From: Pictodentalium vernedei
Taxonomy: Eukaryota; Mollusca; Scaphopoda; Dentaliida; Dentaliidae
Length of the DNA stretch: 64,000 bases
Reading direction: 5' to 3'
NCBI GenBank assembly: GCA_031216915.1
Contig: CM062296.1
Span: forward strand, 58,650,584-58,714,583
Made by a program: the position numbers and the translations under genes. Positions 32,505-44,100 of this stretch are shown here, in pieces. Below the pieces are notes generated by a model, which worked only from the letters and a program-made list of their open reading frames with translations, had not been told where the DNA came from and ran no database searches. Each line of letters opens with the position of its first letter. Position 1 is the first letter of the stretch.

Positions 32505-35500
32505 ATTATGAAGCAAGGACTCAGATTCCAGTATCCAACGAAATAGTCTGGGCAAAAATCAAGTTAGGAAGCAGGAGTGTTGCCGTTGGTGTTGTATACT
32601 TAGCAGTGGAGGGAAGTAAGCCCGAGTGGAATGATTCAATATATACAACTCTTAGATCGAATATCACAGAGCTTGAAAGCAGAGGGTTCAGTATTGTCCT
32701 AATGGGGGACTTCAATGGGCACATCGGGGATAAGGAGGAGGGCATACAGGGAGGTGATAGGAAAATTAACACGAATGGGAGGAAGATGTTGGACCTATCA
32801 AAAGAGCTTGGTTTAAAGATCTTGAACAGGGATGCGAAATGTAAGGGTAAATGGACCTGGGAGAGGAACGATAAGAAAACAATAATTGATTATATACTCA
32901 CTGACATTAGCGTATGGAGGGAGGTTATAGATGTAGAAATAGATGACGAGGGAAAAAATGACTTGGGTAGTGATCACAACCTGATAACAGTTAAGATTAT
33001 GGACAAAAAGACGAATAGAGACAGAAATACCTTCAAGGAAGTTTGGGGACTAAAACAAGGAGCCGACTGGAAGCAGTTTCGGGAAAATCTAAAACCAAGT
33101 CTTGAATGTATACCTAGGGATGCAAATGTCCAGAGTATTTCAGATGGCATAGTAAATAGCCTAACAGAGGCAGGGAAGGATTGTATAGGAAGGGTGAGGG
33201 TCCCAACGAGAGAGCTTGGATACAGGGTTAACGAGGGACTGAAAAAGGCTATAAAAGAAAGGAAGGTAAAATGCGCTGCTTACAGAAGAAGTAGGAAGCT
33301 TAAAGGGGTGGATAACAATGACACGAGACTAATGAAAGGAGAATATGAACTGGCACGGAAAAAGGTGAATGAGATAAAGAATAATAATAGGAAGGAGCGC
33401 AATTGCAGTCTTGCCAGAACAATAAAGAAAACGGGGGGTTCGAGCTCAAACGTATTTTGGAACTGGGTAAATAAACGGGGGAAAAGTAGTGTGCAGAGTA
33501 TCAAAGTGGATGGGGAAAGTACAGAAGATAAAGGCCGTATCGCTTCAGAGTTAGTCAAGCACTGGGAAAAGATAAACGATAGGCGATGGGGCAGTGGGTC
33601 CCCACCAAAAAGAAATACACTGGTGGAGGAGAACCTATCCAATCGTGTATGTAGCGAAATAACGGCAGAAGAAGTGCGGAACGTGGTCTCGAAATTAAAA
33701 AATGGTAAAGCGGGAGGGACTGATGAAATTCCGAACGAATTCCTCAAAAATGGAGGGGAGGCACTTATTGAAGTCCTGACAAACCTTTTCAACCTGGCTC
33801 TGCGAAAGCAAGAGGTCCCCAGAGAGTGGAGGGAAAGTAAGGTGTCGTTCATACACAAAAAGGGGGATAAGGAAGTTCTAGATAACTATAGGGGGATATC
33901 AGTTAGTAGTAACATCGGAAAAGTATTCTGTAAGGTCATATACAGTAGACTAGAGGAAGTTATTGAAGAGAAAGGTTTTCTAGGAGAAATTCAAAATGGT
34001 TTCAGGAAAGGACGAAGAGTCACTGATCACCTATTTACACTCACCCAACTGATAGAATCAACAAAGGCTGAAAAGAAAAAGATGTTTCTGGCATTTCTAG
34101 ATGTGAAAAAAGCGTACGACCGAGTGTGGAGGGAAGGTATGTGGCGAAAGCTCGAGGGCATCGGACTGGGGGGTGACTTTGTGGGAATCATGAAAGCACT
34201 GTATACAGATGTGCAAAGCCAACTCAGTCTAGGGAGTATCACTACAAAACGAGTCCCTATGGATATAGGCCTCAAGCAGGGGTGTATCTTTTCACCGATT
34301 TTGTTTGCATTGTATGTTAAAGATTTAGGGGACGAACTAATTCAGAGTGCGGAGGGGGTAAATGTTGGAGACATAAAGATACCAGGCTTATTCTTTGCGG
34401 ACGACATGGTGTTAATGTCTAGAACTGAACAGGGGCTAGAGAAATTGCTGGAAATTGTTGGTAGTTATGGGAACACTTGGCGGCTCGAACTAAATGAAAA
34501 TAAAAGCAAGGTAATACCCGTTGGACGTAAGGTAGATATGACGAAGAGATGGAGAGTGGGGGAGTTCTCAATCCCCGAAGGGGAAAGCAAACAAATCACT
34601 GTAGGAGAAACGGGAGAGTATGAGTATCTAGGGGTAAGCATAAATATAACGGGAAGAGGGGTGTACAGAAATTACTCAGCCAAACTGATTCTGAAGGGGA
34701 AAAGAATTCTGAACCAACTAAAACTTTTAGGGAAAAATAGTTTCAACAAGGTCTTTGTGGGGAAAACACTGTGGGAGAGGGTGGGTTTACCAAGTATAAC
34801 GTATGGCACGGACGTGATTCCATTAAACCAAACCGTTACTAAGAAGTTGGAAAATACTCAAAATGATGCCGGCAGATGGATAACAGGGTCGAGTAATGCT
34901 GCAGCTTTGGAAGCAGTAAGGGGGGAGCTTGGGTGGATGAAAATCAAGGACAGGGTAGATTTGGGAAAACTGTGTTACTTTAACTACTTGAGAAACCTGC
35001 CTGACAACCGGTGGTGCAAATTGATGCTCGATACCATTTGGAATTCTAATATAGAAACGGGGTGGTCAAAACATGTGAGGGAACTAATGGACAATTACTC
35101 TATAGAGGTCACAAACATAGAAGTAGGAATGAAAGAAGGCAAAAGGTTTGTCAAAGAGAGAGTCATGGAAGATTGCAATCGAAACTGGCGAGCAGGGGTT
35201 AGCGTGAAAAGATCACTGCAGGGGTTACAATATAAAGAAAAGCCAGCTTTTGAGAAGTACCTAGATGGCACCTTTGGAGGGTCACTGCTGTTCAAACTGA
35301 GATCAAGATCACTGGAGCTTCGGGGAAAAATTGGGAGAGATGGGGAAAAGGGATGCCAAATGTGCCACTCTGGAGTAGTGGAGACCCTGGAACATTTTCT
35401 CTTGGAATGCCCACAGTATATACCTCATAGAATAAAATTTACTGGAAGAATAATGCAGAAGTGGGGTGAAGAAACAAAGGATAGATGGCTGAAGGGGGAC

Positions 35501-35629
35501 ACGAGGGAGAGGGTAGGAATGCTTATTGAAGAAATTGAAAAAGAGGAAGTGAGGGACACTATTAAGCAGTTTATATCTGAATGCTGGGAGGAGAGGAGGG
35601 GAAGAGGGGGTGGGGTGCAGGGGGAATGA
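32498..35629 (+). CDS. CR1-like LINE ORF2: endonuclease (N-truncated) and reverse transcriptase
   Basis: A 1043-codon uninterrupted frame. It starts inside the AP endonuclease: GDFNGHIGDKEEG (about residue 69) and GSDHNLITVKI (about 157) are present, but the N-terminal Asn and Glu motifs, visible in the copy at 41290, are missing, so the element is 5'-truncated near 32505. RT motifs: GTDEIPNEFLK, NGFRKGRRVTDHLF, FLDVKKAYDRVW (about 532), LKQGCIFSPILFALYV and FFADDMVLMS (about 633). The C-terminal CQMCHSGVVETLEHFLLEC (about 952) is a Cys-Cys-His-Cys module. The 3' end is GCGACAAATCAGCG plus (TTA)n at 35684-35695. The first Met here is probably not the native start. Confidence 0.92.
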   Translation: MLDYEARTQIPVSNEIVWAKIKLGSRSVAVGVVYLAVEGSKPEWNDSIYTTLRSNITELESRGFSIVLMGDFNGHIGDKEEGIQGGDRKINTNGRKMLDLSKELGLKILNRDAKCKGKWTWERNDKKTIIDYILTDISVWREVIDVEIDDEGKNDLGSDHNLITVKIMDKKTNRDRNTFKEVWGLKQGADWKQFRENLKPSLECIPRDANVQSISDGIVNSLTEAGKDCIGRVRVPTRELGYRVNEGLKKAIKERKVKCAAYRRSRKLKGVDNNDTRLMKGEYELARKKVNEIKNNNRKERNCSLARTIKKTGGSSSNVFWNWVNKRGKSSVQSIKVDGESTEDKGRIASELVKHWEKINDRRWGSGSPPKRNTLVEENLSNRVCSEITAEEVRNVVSKLKNGKAGGTDEIPNEFLKNGGEALIEVLTNLFNLALRKQEVPREWRESKVSFIHKKGDKEVLDNYRGISVSSNIGKVFCKVIYSRLEEVIEEKGFLGEIQNGFRKGRRVTDHLFTLTQLIESTKAEKKKMFLAFLDVKKAYDRVWREGMWRKLEGIGLGGDFVGIMKALYTDVQSQLSLGSITTKRVPMDIGLKQGCIFSPILFALYVKDLGDELIQSAEGVNVGDIKIPGLFFADDMVLMSRTEQGLEKLLEIVGSYGNTWRLELNENKSKVIPVGRKVDMTKRWRVGEFSIPEGESKQITVGETGEYEYLGVSINITGRGVYRNYSAKLILKGKRILNQLKLLGKNSFNKVFVGKTLWERVGLPSITYGTDVIPLNQTVTKKLENTQNDAGRWITGSSNAAALEAVRGELGWMKIKDRVDLGKLCYFNYLRNLPDNRWCKLMLDTIWNSNIETGWSKHVRELMDNYSIEVTNIEVGMKEGKRFVKERVMEDCNRNWRAGVSVKRSLQGLQYKEKPAFEKYLDGTFGGSLLFKLRSRSLELRGKIGRDGEKGCQMCHSGVVETLEHFLLECPQYIPHRIKFTGRIMQKWGEETKDRWLKGDTRERVGMLIEEIEKEEVRDTIKQFISECWEERRGRGGGVQGE

Positions 35630-35692
35630 TGGCCTTCTCTTATGAGGACCGCGACAAATCAGCGGCTGGCCAAAGAGTTATTATTATTATCC

Positions 35693-35824
35693 ACATTACT
35701 ATAAAATTCACAGCCAAACAGTAAGATATTATTGTCGAGGGCATACGGAAGTAGTCCTATGGTTTCGTTTCTAATTCGGTAGTAATTGTCGCACCTCAGA
35801 AGGAAATGTTCAACAGTCTCGCGC
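35693..35824 (-). pseudogene. LINE (AGTTTAAAC tail family), upstream part of the split copy
   Basis: Minus translation RETVEHFLLRCDNYYRIR then ETIGLLPYALDNNILLFGCE is the zinc-binding tail of a LINE RT protein. It connects across the CR1 insertion to the stop-containing piece at 32330-32470. The 5' end lies at 35824. Confidence 0.75.
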
Positions 35825-35890
35825 TAATTACCTTTTCATTTTTGCTTCAAAAAACAGCTTATGACCCTTTAGTGGATTGAGCTCATTTTT
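35825..35890. mobile_element. TTAA-type MITE, right part (split copy e)
   Basis: CATTTTTGCTTCAAAAAACA and GCTTATGACCC continue the MITE begun at 31501, in the order seen in copy b at 17692-17943. It is cut again near 35889 by a SINE. Confidence 0.6.
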
Positions 35891-35898
35891 TAAAGGAT

Positions 35899-36238
35899 TA
35901 TCCATTTATTGGTGTTTAATGTTACATATTTCTGCACGGTGGCTAATCATGACCACGAAAGTTTTTCAGGTGGAGGAAGTACCCGGGAAGAACCACCGGG
36001 CAACAACGAGCAACTGTCAGATCCCTCACATACTAACTCCACACAAAAAGGGTTGTTAGCGTTGGTTGAACACGGGTACACCATCGTTGTGCAGTACGCT
36101 TTAGTACACAGCGCTTTAGTACACAGTACGCTTTAGTACATTACGTGGGTAATGGGGTGAAGTGTCTTGCCCAAGGACAGAGTGAGGACCTCACGCCTTG
36201 GAGTCTGCACCTCTGCCAACTGAGCCACTGCGCCCCCA
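35899..36238 (-). mobile_element. tRNA-derived SINE with 10-bp target duplication
   Basis: TTTAAAGGAT occurs at 35889-35898 and 36239-36248. On the minus strand the head is GGGGGCGCAGTGGCTCAGTT with a good tRNA A-box (TGGCTCAGTTGG). The core reads AGTGTCTTGCCCAAGGACAG on the plus strand, as in V-SINE-like cores. The TTATT tail is at 35902. A 20-bp unit with GCTTTAGTACACAG is repeated near 36100-36140. Same family as 962-1328. Confidence 0.85.
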
Positions 36239-36248
36239 TTTAAAGGAT

Positions 36249-36833
36249 CAAAGTGGAGTATTTAAAGGAATATTTTAACCCTCTGAAGATCTTAATATAT
36301 GGGCATTATTCAGAAAGATAGGGAAATGCATTTTATTACACCTTAATGCATTTCTAGAGTTTATGAATGTATTTCATCACTCAAATTAGTGGGCAGAGCC
36401 AAAAATGATTTCTGATTCGTGTATCAAACCCTTTGAATGCTGGGCACATATATGCCATTTCTGGTTTCTTATAAAAATGTTCTGATTCCTGTGTGAATAT
36501 CTGTAAATACTGCTAACGAAAACCCATTTCTGGTTCGTTCAAAAATATTTTACTCCCGAAAAATAAGCCTCCATGAATTCTCTTTCTTTATACTTTATTC
36601 GTGATACTTGAACCCCTTTTCACACAGACATGAATTTACTGCTGGCAGTAAATTCTGTTTCTCTGGTATTTTCTTCGTAGTTGTTTCCCCCAAACAACGC
36701 GTTTGTATCTGTGTCCGTGGTTACTTAAAAAACATTTCAAAACAAATTAAAAAAAAAACGTCCTCGCTGAGAGTAGAATACGATGCTGGGAGTGGAATCC
36801 TACTTTCGTCGAGTGTGAGTGGGAATTTGATTT
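36249..36833. other. Unassigned AT-rich stretch
   Basis: No gene or element end is recognised between the SINE and the LINE tail at 36834. Confidence 0.5.
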
Positions 36834-37550
36834 AGTTTAAAAAGTATTTATTGAAGAAATATGCTATATGTTACAGAATTGAATATTAGAAGAGAGACAA
36901 TATTAGTACAAAAGCTCAAAATATAACATATTAACAGTAATCAGATGGTCGAATGATGGAGGGGTTTGACAGGAAGCCTGTAGCTTATGTAAGTCATCCC
37001 CTTGGGTCATACATGCAATTACTCATAAAACTGGAATAGTACAGTAGACGGATTCACACATCGCCCTCTGGAGGACAGGACAGTGGTCAATCACCATGTC
37101 GATTTGGTTTTGAGGCAAGTCATCGCCCCACCCCTCCCCGAAGCCATGTCAGGTCGTCGAACCCCAGCCCATACGATGGGGGTCCTCCCGAAATCCTAAG
37201 AATGTGAACGAATGATTGCGACACCATTCACACATCACCCAACAACATCGTACCCAGCATACGCTTGTAGCTGCATGTGCACAGATGCGACGCCAGGACT
37301 GGACACAAGTCGGAAGAGACGACTGTTGGCAATTCCGATCATAGAAAATGGTGCATAGGTGGCCCAAACGGCCAAAGAGCGATGCGTGACATTGTTTAAA
37401 CCAAGCATGCAAATGAAAAATGATGTGAAATGAAAATACAATAGGAGAAGATCGGAAGTAAAAAAGTACAATGGGAAGACAGCTTGAAAACATGAAAGCG
37501 ATGCCGAAGACGACTTGCTTCGAGGAAAGAAAAACGAATGAAAATAAAAT
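36834..37550 (-). mobile_element. LINE 3'-end fragment (AGTTTAAAC tail family)
   Basis: AGTTTAAAAAGTATTTATTG at 36834 starts a minus-strand LINE tail. GGGGTTTGACAGGAAGCCTG and TAAGTCATCCCCTTGGGTC near 36960-37015 match the 3' untranslated region at 28917-28955. Upstream coding is not recognisable. The upper limit is the foldback at about 37553. Confidence 0.55.
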
Positions 37551-37552
37551 AG

Positions 37553-37830
37553 TTCACTGCTCGGATTCGTGTACGATTTTTATCCTCGAGTGGGGCAGGT
37601 GGAGATTTATTTTTAGGGGTGTTGGGTGAGTGAGATTATTATAATCCCTGGTGGGTACGGGTGTGGGATGGGAAAATCTCACCCGAGGGAAGATATTTGG
37701 GCCAGACACGAGGCTTGCCGAGTGTCTCGACCAAATATCTTGTCCCTCGGGTGAGATTTTCCCATTCCACACCCGTCCCGAGGGTGAGATTTTCCCATCC
37801 CACACCCGTACCCATCGGGAATTATTTTTC
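37553..37830. repeat. Foldback-related palindrome
   Basis: Starts GTTCACTGCTCGGATTCGTG, like the end of the element at 28462. Then GGGATGGGAAAATCTCACCC and GATATTTGG pair with CCAAATATCTTGTCCCTCGG and TGAGATTTTCCCATTCC. A third copy of the GAGATTTTCCCATCCCACAC segment follows. The right terminal repeat is not found, so this copy is probably rearranged. Confidence 0.65.
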
Positions 37831-38344
37831 TTCCCCACCATACAGCGGTTACGTTAGCCAGGGGTAATCGGCGGTCACGTGCTGATATAATCAACTAATT
37901 TGGTATTCGTTGTTTTGAAAAACTAACGACACCATCGGAAAGACCATGCAAAAGTTATGTATATACCTAAGGTATATACCACGAAATCAATTAGGAACGG
38001 TGGCGTCTTGGGGTTTAAAGAGTTTTAGAGAATCAAACTTTGAACACGCGGCATTTTGATGACGTCAATATGAATTAGTTGGTAGCCAAAAACTATGTAT
38101 AGCGTCATAATAACGTTATAAATGTATAACGTCACGTGGGTGGGGTGGGATACATCTGTCTCTCCCTGCTATCTCACCCTGGACAGACGTATGTTACACA
38201 TGCAAGGGGGGAGAAAATTCTGGTGGACGACGAAAGGAATGGCCAATCCCAAATAATGTATCTGAGGTTCAAAGGGTTGTGGGATTCGCCAGTCATTAAC
38301 GAATGTTTGTCGTGAAGTTCAGTTCTGTTGCATCAACAATCATT

Positions 38345-38880
38345 AATCTGACGACGAAAATGTAAAGTTTAACTGGAATAGTAAATGTGAGTGTGCGTTT
38401 GACCAAATAAAGAAAGCACCAACCTCCTCCCCAATTCTTGCGTATTCCAAGCAGAAAAGAACGTTTATACTAAATACAGATGCTAGTCAAGCAGGAATAG
38501 GGGTTGTTCTTTCTCAATAGAACATGTTATTGTCTTCTCCAATAATTCTTATCAAACAATTACGGAATTACGGTACTACATGTCGGGAACATGTATCAGA
38601 AGAAAAAAAATTAAAACACTTTCGGCATTACCTTTTATGCAAATAGTTTTTAATCAAAACTGACCATGCCTCTGGTTAAAGAAAGTTAAATGTGCAGAGG
38701 GTTTCGATACCAGATGGATTTTATATTTTGGAGGAATTTAACTCAAAAAGAACATCGTACAGGTTCACAACATTCTAATGCAAAAAGAATATCCCGAATG
38801 AGCCCACCACCCCCAGTGCAACAGGAAATTGTTCTATATCCTGACATTTACCAACAGATAGGAAATTATCCTCTATAAAT
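38345..38880 (+). pseudogene. Ty3/gypsy pol fossil (RT end and RNase H part)
   Basis: Short coding-like pieces recall the join between reverse transcriptase and RNase H of a Ty3/gypsy LTR element, with a TDASQAGIGVVLSQ motif. It is a broken fragment with several breaks. No LTR, capsid or integrase part was seen near it. Treated as an old fossil; its age cannot be given from one fragment. Confidence 0.75.
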
Positions 38881-38939
38881 GACAAAGAAAACAAATATAT
38901 GTTAATTATTGACTTCCCCAGTTCACAATACGCTTTGTT

Positions 38940-39090
38940 ACAACCCACTTTGCAAGAAAAGTTGCAAAATGTAATAATTATTACAAAATGCAACTACTTG
39001 GACTGGAAAAACGTTGAAATATGTAATAATTATTACAAAATGCAACTACTTGAACGGAAAAAAAACGTTGCAAAATGTAATAAAGTTTTT
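38940..39090. repeat. Minisatellite, about 50-bp units (first block)
   Basis: Units contain TAATAATTATTACAAAATGC then AACTACTTGGACTGGAAAAACGTTG. Two to three units stand here and two more at 39245-39360. The same units occur inverted at 50460-50645. Confidence 0.85.
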
Positions 39091-39229
39091 TTTTTCAAAG
39101 GGACACTTTTTTTCAAAGGGGAAATCAAAAATTAATTCATGTTGTTATTAAAATAAATTTGTGTCTTTATGATTCTACGACTGTGTTCGGGTATGTTATA
39201 CGCATTTCTACGGTTATTTGAGAGAGTTT

Positions 39230-39490
39230 CATATATGTTCGAAATTTTATTACAAAATGCAACGACTTGGACTGGAAAAACGTTACAAAATGTATATAAT
39301 TATTACAAAATGCAACTACATGGACTGGAAAAACGTTGCGAAATGTAATAGAATATTTTCAAGCAGAGCAATCAAACTAATTCATTGTATTAATAAATTA
39401 TTAATAGCAAATTGTATCTGAATGTCTCAACCAAATGCTGTCAATGTGTGCTGTGTGCAGAGATGACCACTGGTGATCAGTATGTCCATC
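39230..39490. repeat. Minisatellite-bearing repeat, inverted partner of 50341-50647
   Basis: TCGAAATTTTATTACAAAAT starts it. The ~50-bp units follow, then TAATTCATTGTATTAATAAA, CCAAATGCTGTCAATGTG and GATGACCACTGGTGATCAG. All are found in reverse order and orientation at 50341-50647. A mobile element with internal minisatellite is likely; the superfamily is unknown. Confidence 0.75.
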
Positions 39491-39666
39491 TCGGAAACCA
39501 ACAGGGAGTACAGCCATTTCAGTTGTCAAAAGTTAGCTTTAATAATTTCATACTTTTCTTTCAGGTGTTTATGTTGATAGATATATTGTTTTAGTGTTGT
39601 ATTGATGTGATTTGTAATAAAAGATAGTTATATTAGTGTTTAGTTCAGTTTCTCTGTCGGATTTTA

Positions 39667-41159
39667 GTGGCGTGTTCCCTATCTTCGCGCGGGTCATTTT
39701 CGGTGTTTTGTTTGTTTACATTTTCGACCGCTTTCTCAAATTTTAAGTTTCTCTTTGTAATTTTGGCTATGGTTGCTATGGACGGTAAGTGTTTCTTGAC
39801 GCGGGAGGATCAGACAAGCACCGTAGAGACGATTAGTATAGGTGTACAGGTGGGGGCAGTGGTCGAGGCCAGCACATGGGGTGGTCTAGTGAGTCATCAA
39901 CGGACGGCCAGCGGTCGGTGGTGTGTAAGCACTGATGTGGCGTGTGTGGATGGGCGTGAGCTGGGGGAGTTGGGGATGTGCGCTATCTGCGTAGAGTTAA
40001 TGCAGCTGTTAGAGGCCTATGTTAAGTTGGAGGGAGAGGTGTAGGAGGTGAGGGGCAAACTGGGGAAGACAGGAAAGTCTGATGTTACCCCAGTTAGGGT
40101 GGCATTCGATGGGAGATGGAAGGTGGTGGGTAGTAGGAAGCGGACATTTGACGTGAATAGTAGGCTTTTGGGAATAGGAAGGTGCGTCGGGTTGAGGGTA
40201 GGGGAGAAGTAGAGGCTAGAATGTCAAATCCCCAGTCTAGTAGTGTGAGTCGGGGGGGGCCAAAAGGCGTATTCGTTTAGAATCGGATAGCAAGGGAGAT
40301 AGCGATGACCATGTGGCGTCTCTCAGGACAGGAGCCAGAGGGAAGGTTAGGAAGGTGGTAAACGAGGACAGAGAGGCTTGTAGTGGGAGTGGGCAAAAAG
40401 TGAAGTGCAGTGTCCAAAATAGATTCAGTGTGTTAGATAATTTCGAGAATTCTGAGGAGGAGGTGGGGCCTGAAGAGGTGGAGGTAGGCTTGGGGGTTAG
40501 TGTGGCGGAGTGCAAGACTGCGAGCCGGTCCAGTGGAAACAGAGGTGGTAACAGGGGTAGTAGAACAGGAAAGAGGCAGTTGGTGGTTGCAGGGAGTAGT
40601 ATAGAGCGGGGGTTAGATAGGGTGGTGTGTGGGCCCGACAGTGTCAACAGGACCAATTTGTGTTTTTCCGGGGGCTAGAGTGGAGGAACTAAGGGACAGA
40701 GTGGGTGGATTAGCAAAAGGATCAGGCCCAGACCCAGTGGTTGTTGTACACGTGGGGACCAACAACATCAGGGAGAGGAAATCAGTTCAGCTTATTGAGA
40801 CTTACAAGGACTTAATAACTCAACTGAATGCCAAGAATGCACAGGTAGTGGTTTCGGGGCTTCTCCCAGTACTAAGTGGTGGGGACGAGCGCAATTCGCG
40901 GATCATTGGAGCCAATGAGGAATTGGGGGAGTATTGTAAGGAACTTGCGATACCCTTTATAGACAATTGGGGATCATTTTGGAGCAGAAATGACCTATAT
41001 GGTAGGGATAGTCTCCATCATAGCCCACGGGGTACAGAGGTTTTAGGAAGAAATATGTTGCAGGTGGTGGAGCCTTTTTGGTATAGGGAGGGGAGGGGGG
41101 ATCAGAGAAGGGGGAATGAACACAGGAAATGTGTTACGAACCATAGTTGTAAACAATGA
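39667..41159 (+). pseudogene. CR1-like LINE ORF1 with SGNH-type esterase domain
   Basis: Frames at 39667-40044, 40313-40678 and 40629-41159 together cover an ORF1. The last parts show QLVVAGSSIERGLDRVVCG (nucleophile Ser region), VVVVHVGTNNI (Asn motif) and GRDSLHHSPRGTEVLGRN (Asp-His pair), the SGNH hydrolase pattern reported for CR1 ORF1 proteins. The first part has a CAICVEL Cys pair but no full PHD finger. The frame is broken in a few places, so this copy is dead. A similar ORF1 remnant is at 22685-23460. Confidence 0.85.
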
Positions 41160-44100
41160 GATAAGGGGGGTAAGGAAAAGGGACCAAAAATCCACTTGAA
41201 TAGGCATAGCGTCCCAAGGAAAGCATAGGTACACAAAATAGGATATACAAACTTACAGGGACTAGATAATAATGGGACCAGTAGGCGGAAGCCAATGAAT
41301 CTTGATATCCCGAAAGTGGGGTATAGCAACATCCAGGGTCTCCATCGGAAAGTAAGTGAAATTGCTACATTGATCGAGGCAGAGGAGTTTGACGTCATGG
41401 GCCTAAGTGAAACGTGGATAAGACACGAGGAACGGGTAGACCAAGTAAGGGGGTGCGTGTGGATAGGTGTAGGGCGAACGGAAGGCCAGAAAAAGGGGAG
41501 GGGTAGGCATGTACATTAAAGAGGATTTAAAACCGTCGCTGATCACAGACCTGGAAGAGGTCAGCACCTCGGCTGATGTATCGAAAGAAATTGGATGGGT
41601 AAGGATCAATCTGAGAAACAAAAGTATTGCCATTGGGGTTGTGTACTGTGCGGTGGAGTGAAGCAAACCCGAGTGGAATGACTCGATATACACAACGCTA
41701 AGGGCCAATATCACAGAGCTACAAAACAAGGGGCTCGGTATAATTCTGATGGGTGACTTTAATGGCCACATAGGTGACAAGGAAGAAGGCATGGAGGGTG
41801 GGGACAAGAAAGTCAACAGGAATGGAAGGAAGCTGTTGAACTTCACAAACGAGCTCGGTCTGAAGATTCTGAACAGGGACGCGAGGTGTAAGGGGAAATG
41901 GACCTGGGAGAGGAACGACAGAAAATCAATAACGACTACATTTTCACAGATATTAATTTATGGAGGGAGGTGATAGGGGTAGAAGTGGATGATGAGGGTA
42001 AAATGGAGGTGGATAGTGATCACAACTTGATTACAGTGACGATCAGGGCCAAAAATCTAATAAAAAGCAAAGGAAGCTGTAAGGAGATTTGGGGACTCAA
42101 AAAAGATGCTGACTGGGCGAGGTTCAACGAAAAACTGAAACCAAAGCTTGCAACCGTACCCAAGGGGGCAGTGTCCAGAAGATGGCAGACGCCATAGTTT
42201 CGAGCCTAGTGGAGGCAGGGAAGGAAAGTGTAGGAAAGATCAGGGTGATAACACGGGAACTTGGGTACACAGTGAATGAAGAACTGAAAAGGGTCATAAA
42301 GGAAAGAAAAGCTAAATGTGCTGTATACAGAAGTAGAAAACTTGAGGGGGCGGAAAGCAATGAGGCCACAGTAGCAAAGGAAGAATACCAACAAGCACGA
42401 AATAAAGTAAAATAAGATTAAAGACGATAATCGGAGAGTACGAAATAGCAGTATTATTATGACGATAAGAACGACAGGGGGTCGAGTTCGAACGTATTTT
42501 GGAAATGGGTGAATAAACGTAACAAAGGAAGTAACCCACGGAAGATTAAAGTAGATTGCAGAGTTACAGACGAGCAAGATCAAGTCGCATCAGAACTAGT
42601 CAAACACTGGGAAAAGGTAAACGATAAGCGATGGGGCATGGGGAGCCCACCTGAGTGTCCGAATCAGGTCGAGGAAAACCTATCGAACTTCGTGTGAGGC
42701 GAAATTAAAATGGTGGAGGTGTGAAATGTGATCTCAAAATTAAGGGAAGGAAAAGCGGAACACGTGGAAAGCCTAACTGCTTTATTCAATCTAGACATAG
42801 AAAATCAAGAGGTCCCGAAGGAATGGAGAGAAAGCAAAGTGACATTTATTCACAAAAAGAGGGAAAAGGACGTTTTGGATAACTATCGAGGGATCTCTGT
42901 CAGTAGCAACATTGGAAAAGTTTTCTGTAAAGTCCTGTATGGGAGACTAGAGGAGGTGATTGAAGAGAAGGGTTTTGGGGGAGAAATCCAGAATGGCTTC
43001 AGGAAGGGAAGGAGAGTTACTGACCATCTTTTCACGCTATCCCAAATGATAGAATCCGCGAAAGCAAAAAAAAAGCTGCTTATGGCCTTTTTGGATGTCA
43101 AAAAGGCATACGATAGAGTATGGAGGGAGGGTATGTGGCGCAAGCTGGAGGCTCTGGGCTTAGGAGGCAAGTTTGTTGGCATTATGAAAGCATTATATAA
43201 AGACGTACAGAGTGAACGTAGCCTGGGAAACATTACAACACAACGTGTGCCCATGGAGATAGGCCTAAAACAGGGATGTATCCTTTCGCCAATCCTGTTT
43301 GCATTGTATATCAAGGATTTAGGAGATGAACTCCTGCATAGCGAGGAGGGGGGTAGCAGTTGGGGACTTCAAGATCCCAGGGCTATTTTTTTGCGGACGA
43401 CATGGTGCTAGTGTCAGAAAGCGAAGAGGGGCTAACGAAAATGCTGGGAATTGTTGGGAAATATGGGAGCAAATGAAGACTCGAACTTAATGAAAGCAAG
43501 AGCAAAGTTACACCTGTGGGCCGCAAAGTGGACCCCACCCGAAGGTGGAGAGTGGGTGAGTTCAGCATTCCGGAAGGGAGCAGCAAACTTCTCAGTGTGG
43601 GAGAGACAGGTGATTACGAGTATTTGGGGGTAAATATAAACATTACAGGAAGAGGCATCTACCGGAACCACACAAATAAATTGATTCTGAAGGGGAAGCG
43701 AATCATTAACCAAATGAAACTTATAGGGAGAAACAGTTCCAATAAGGTTTTCGTGAGGAAAACCATTTGGGAAATGGTGGGGCTGCCAAGTATAACATAC
43801 GGTACGGAAGTGGTACCCCTAAACCAGACGGCCGTAAAGAGCTTGGAAATCCTGCAGAACGATGCAGGCCGATGGATAACGGGGTCGAGTAATGCCGCAG
43901 CGCTAGAAGCAATCAGGGGTGAGCTTGGGAGGATGAGGATCAAGGACAGGATAGATCTGTTGAAACTCGGTTATCTTAATTATCTGGTAGATCTCCCAGA
44001 TAGCCGATGGTGTAAAGTAATGTTCCTGAGAATTTTCAACTCAAATATAAAGACGGGGTGGATGGTCCAAGTGAGGGAGCTAGTAGAGAACTGGTCATTG

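Noticed and set aside
38940-39360. CRISPR-like array of ~50-bp units
   Set aside because: Units are tandem and lack unique spacers, the setting is an animal genome, and no Cas gene is present.
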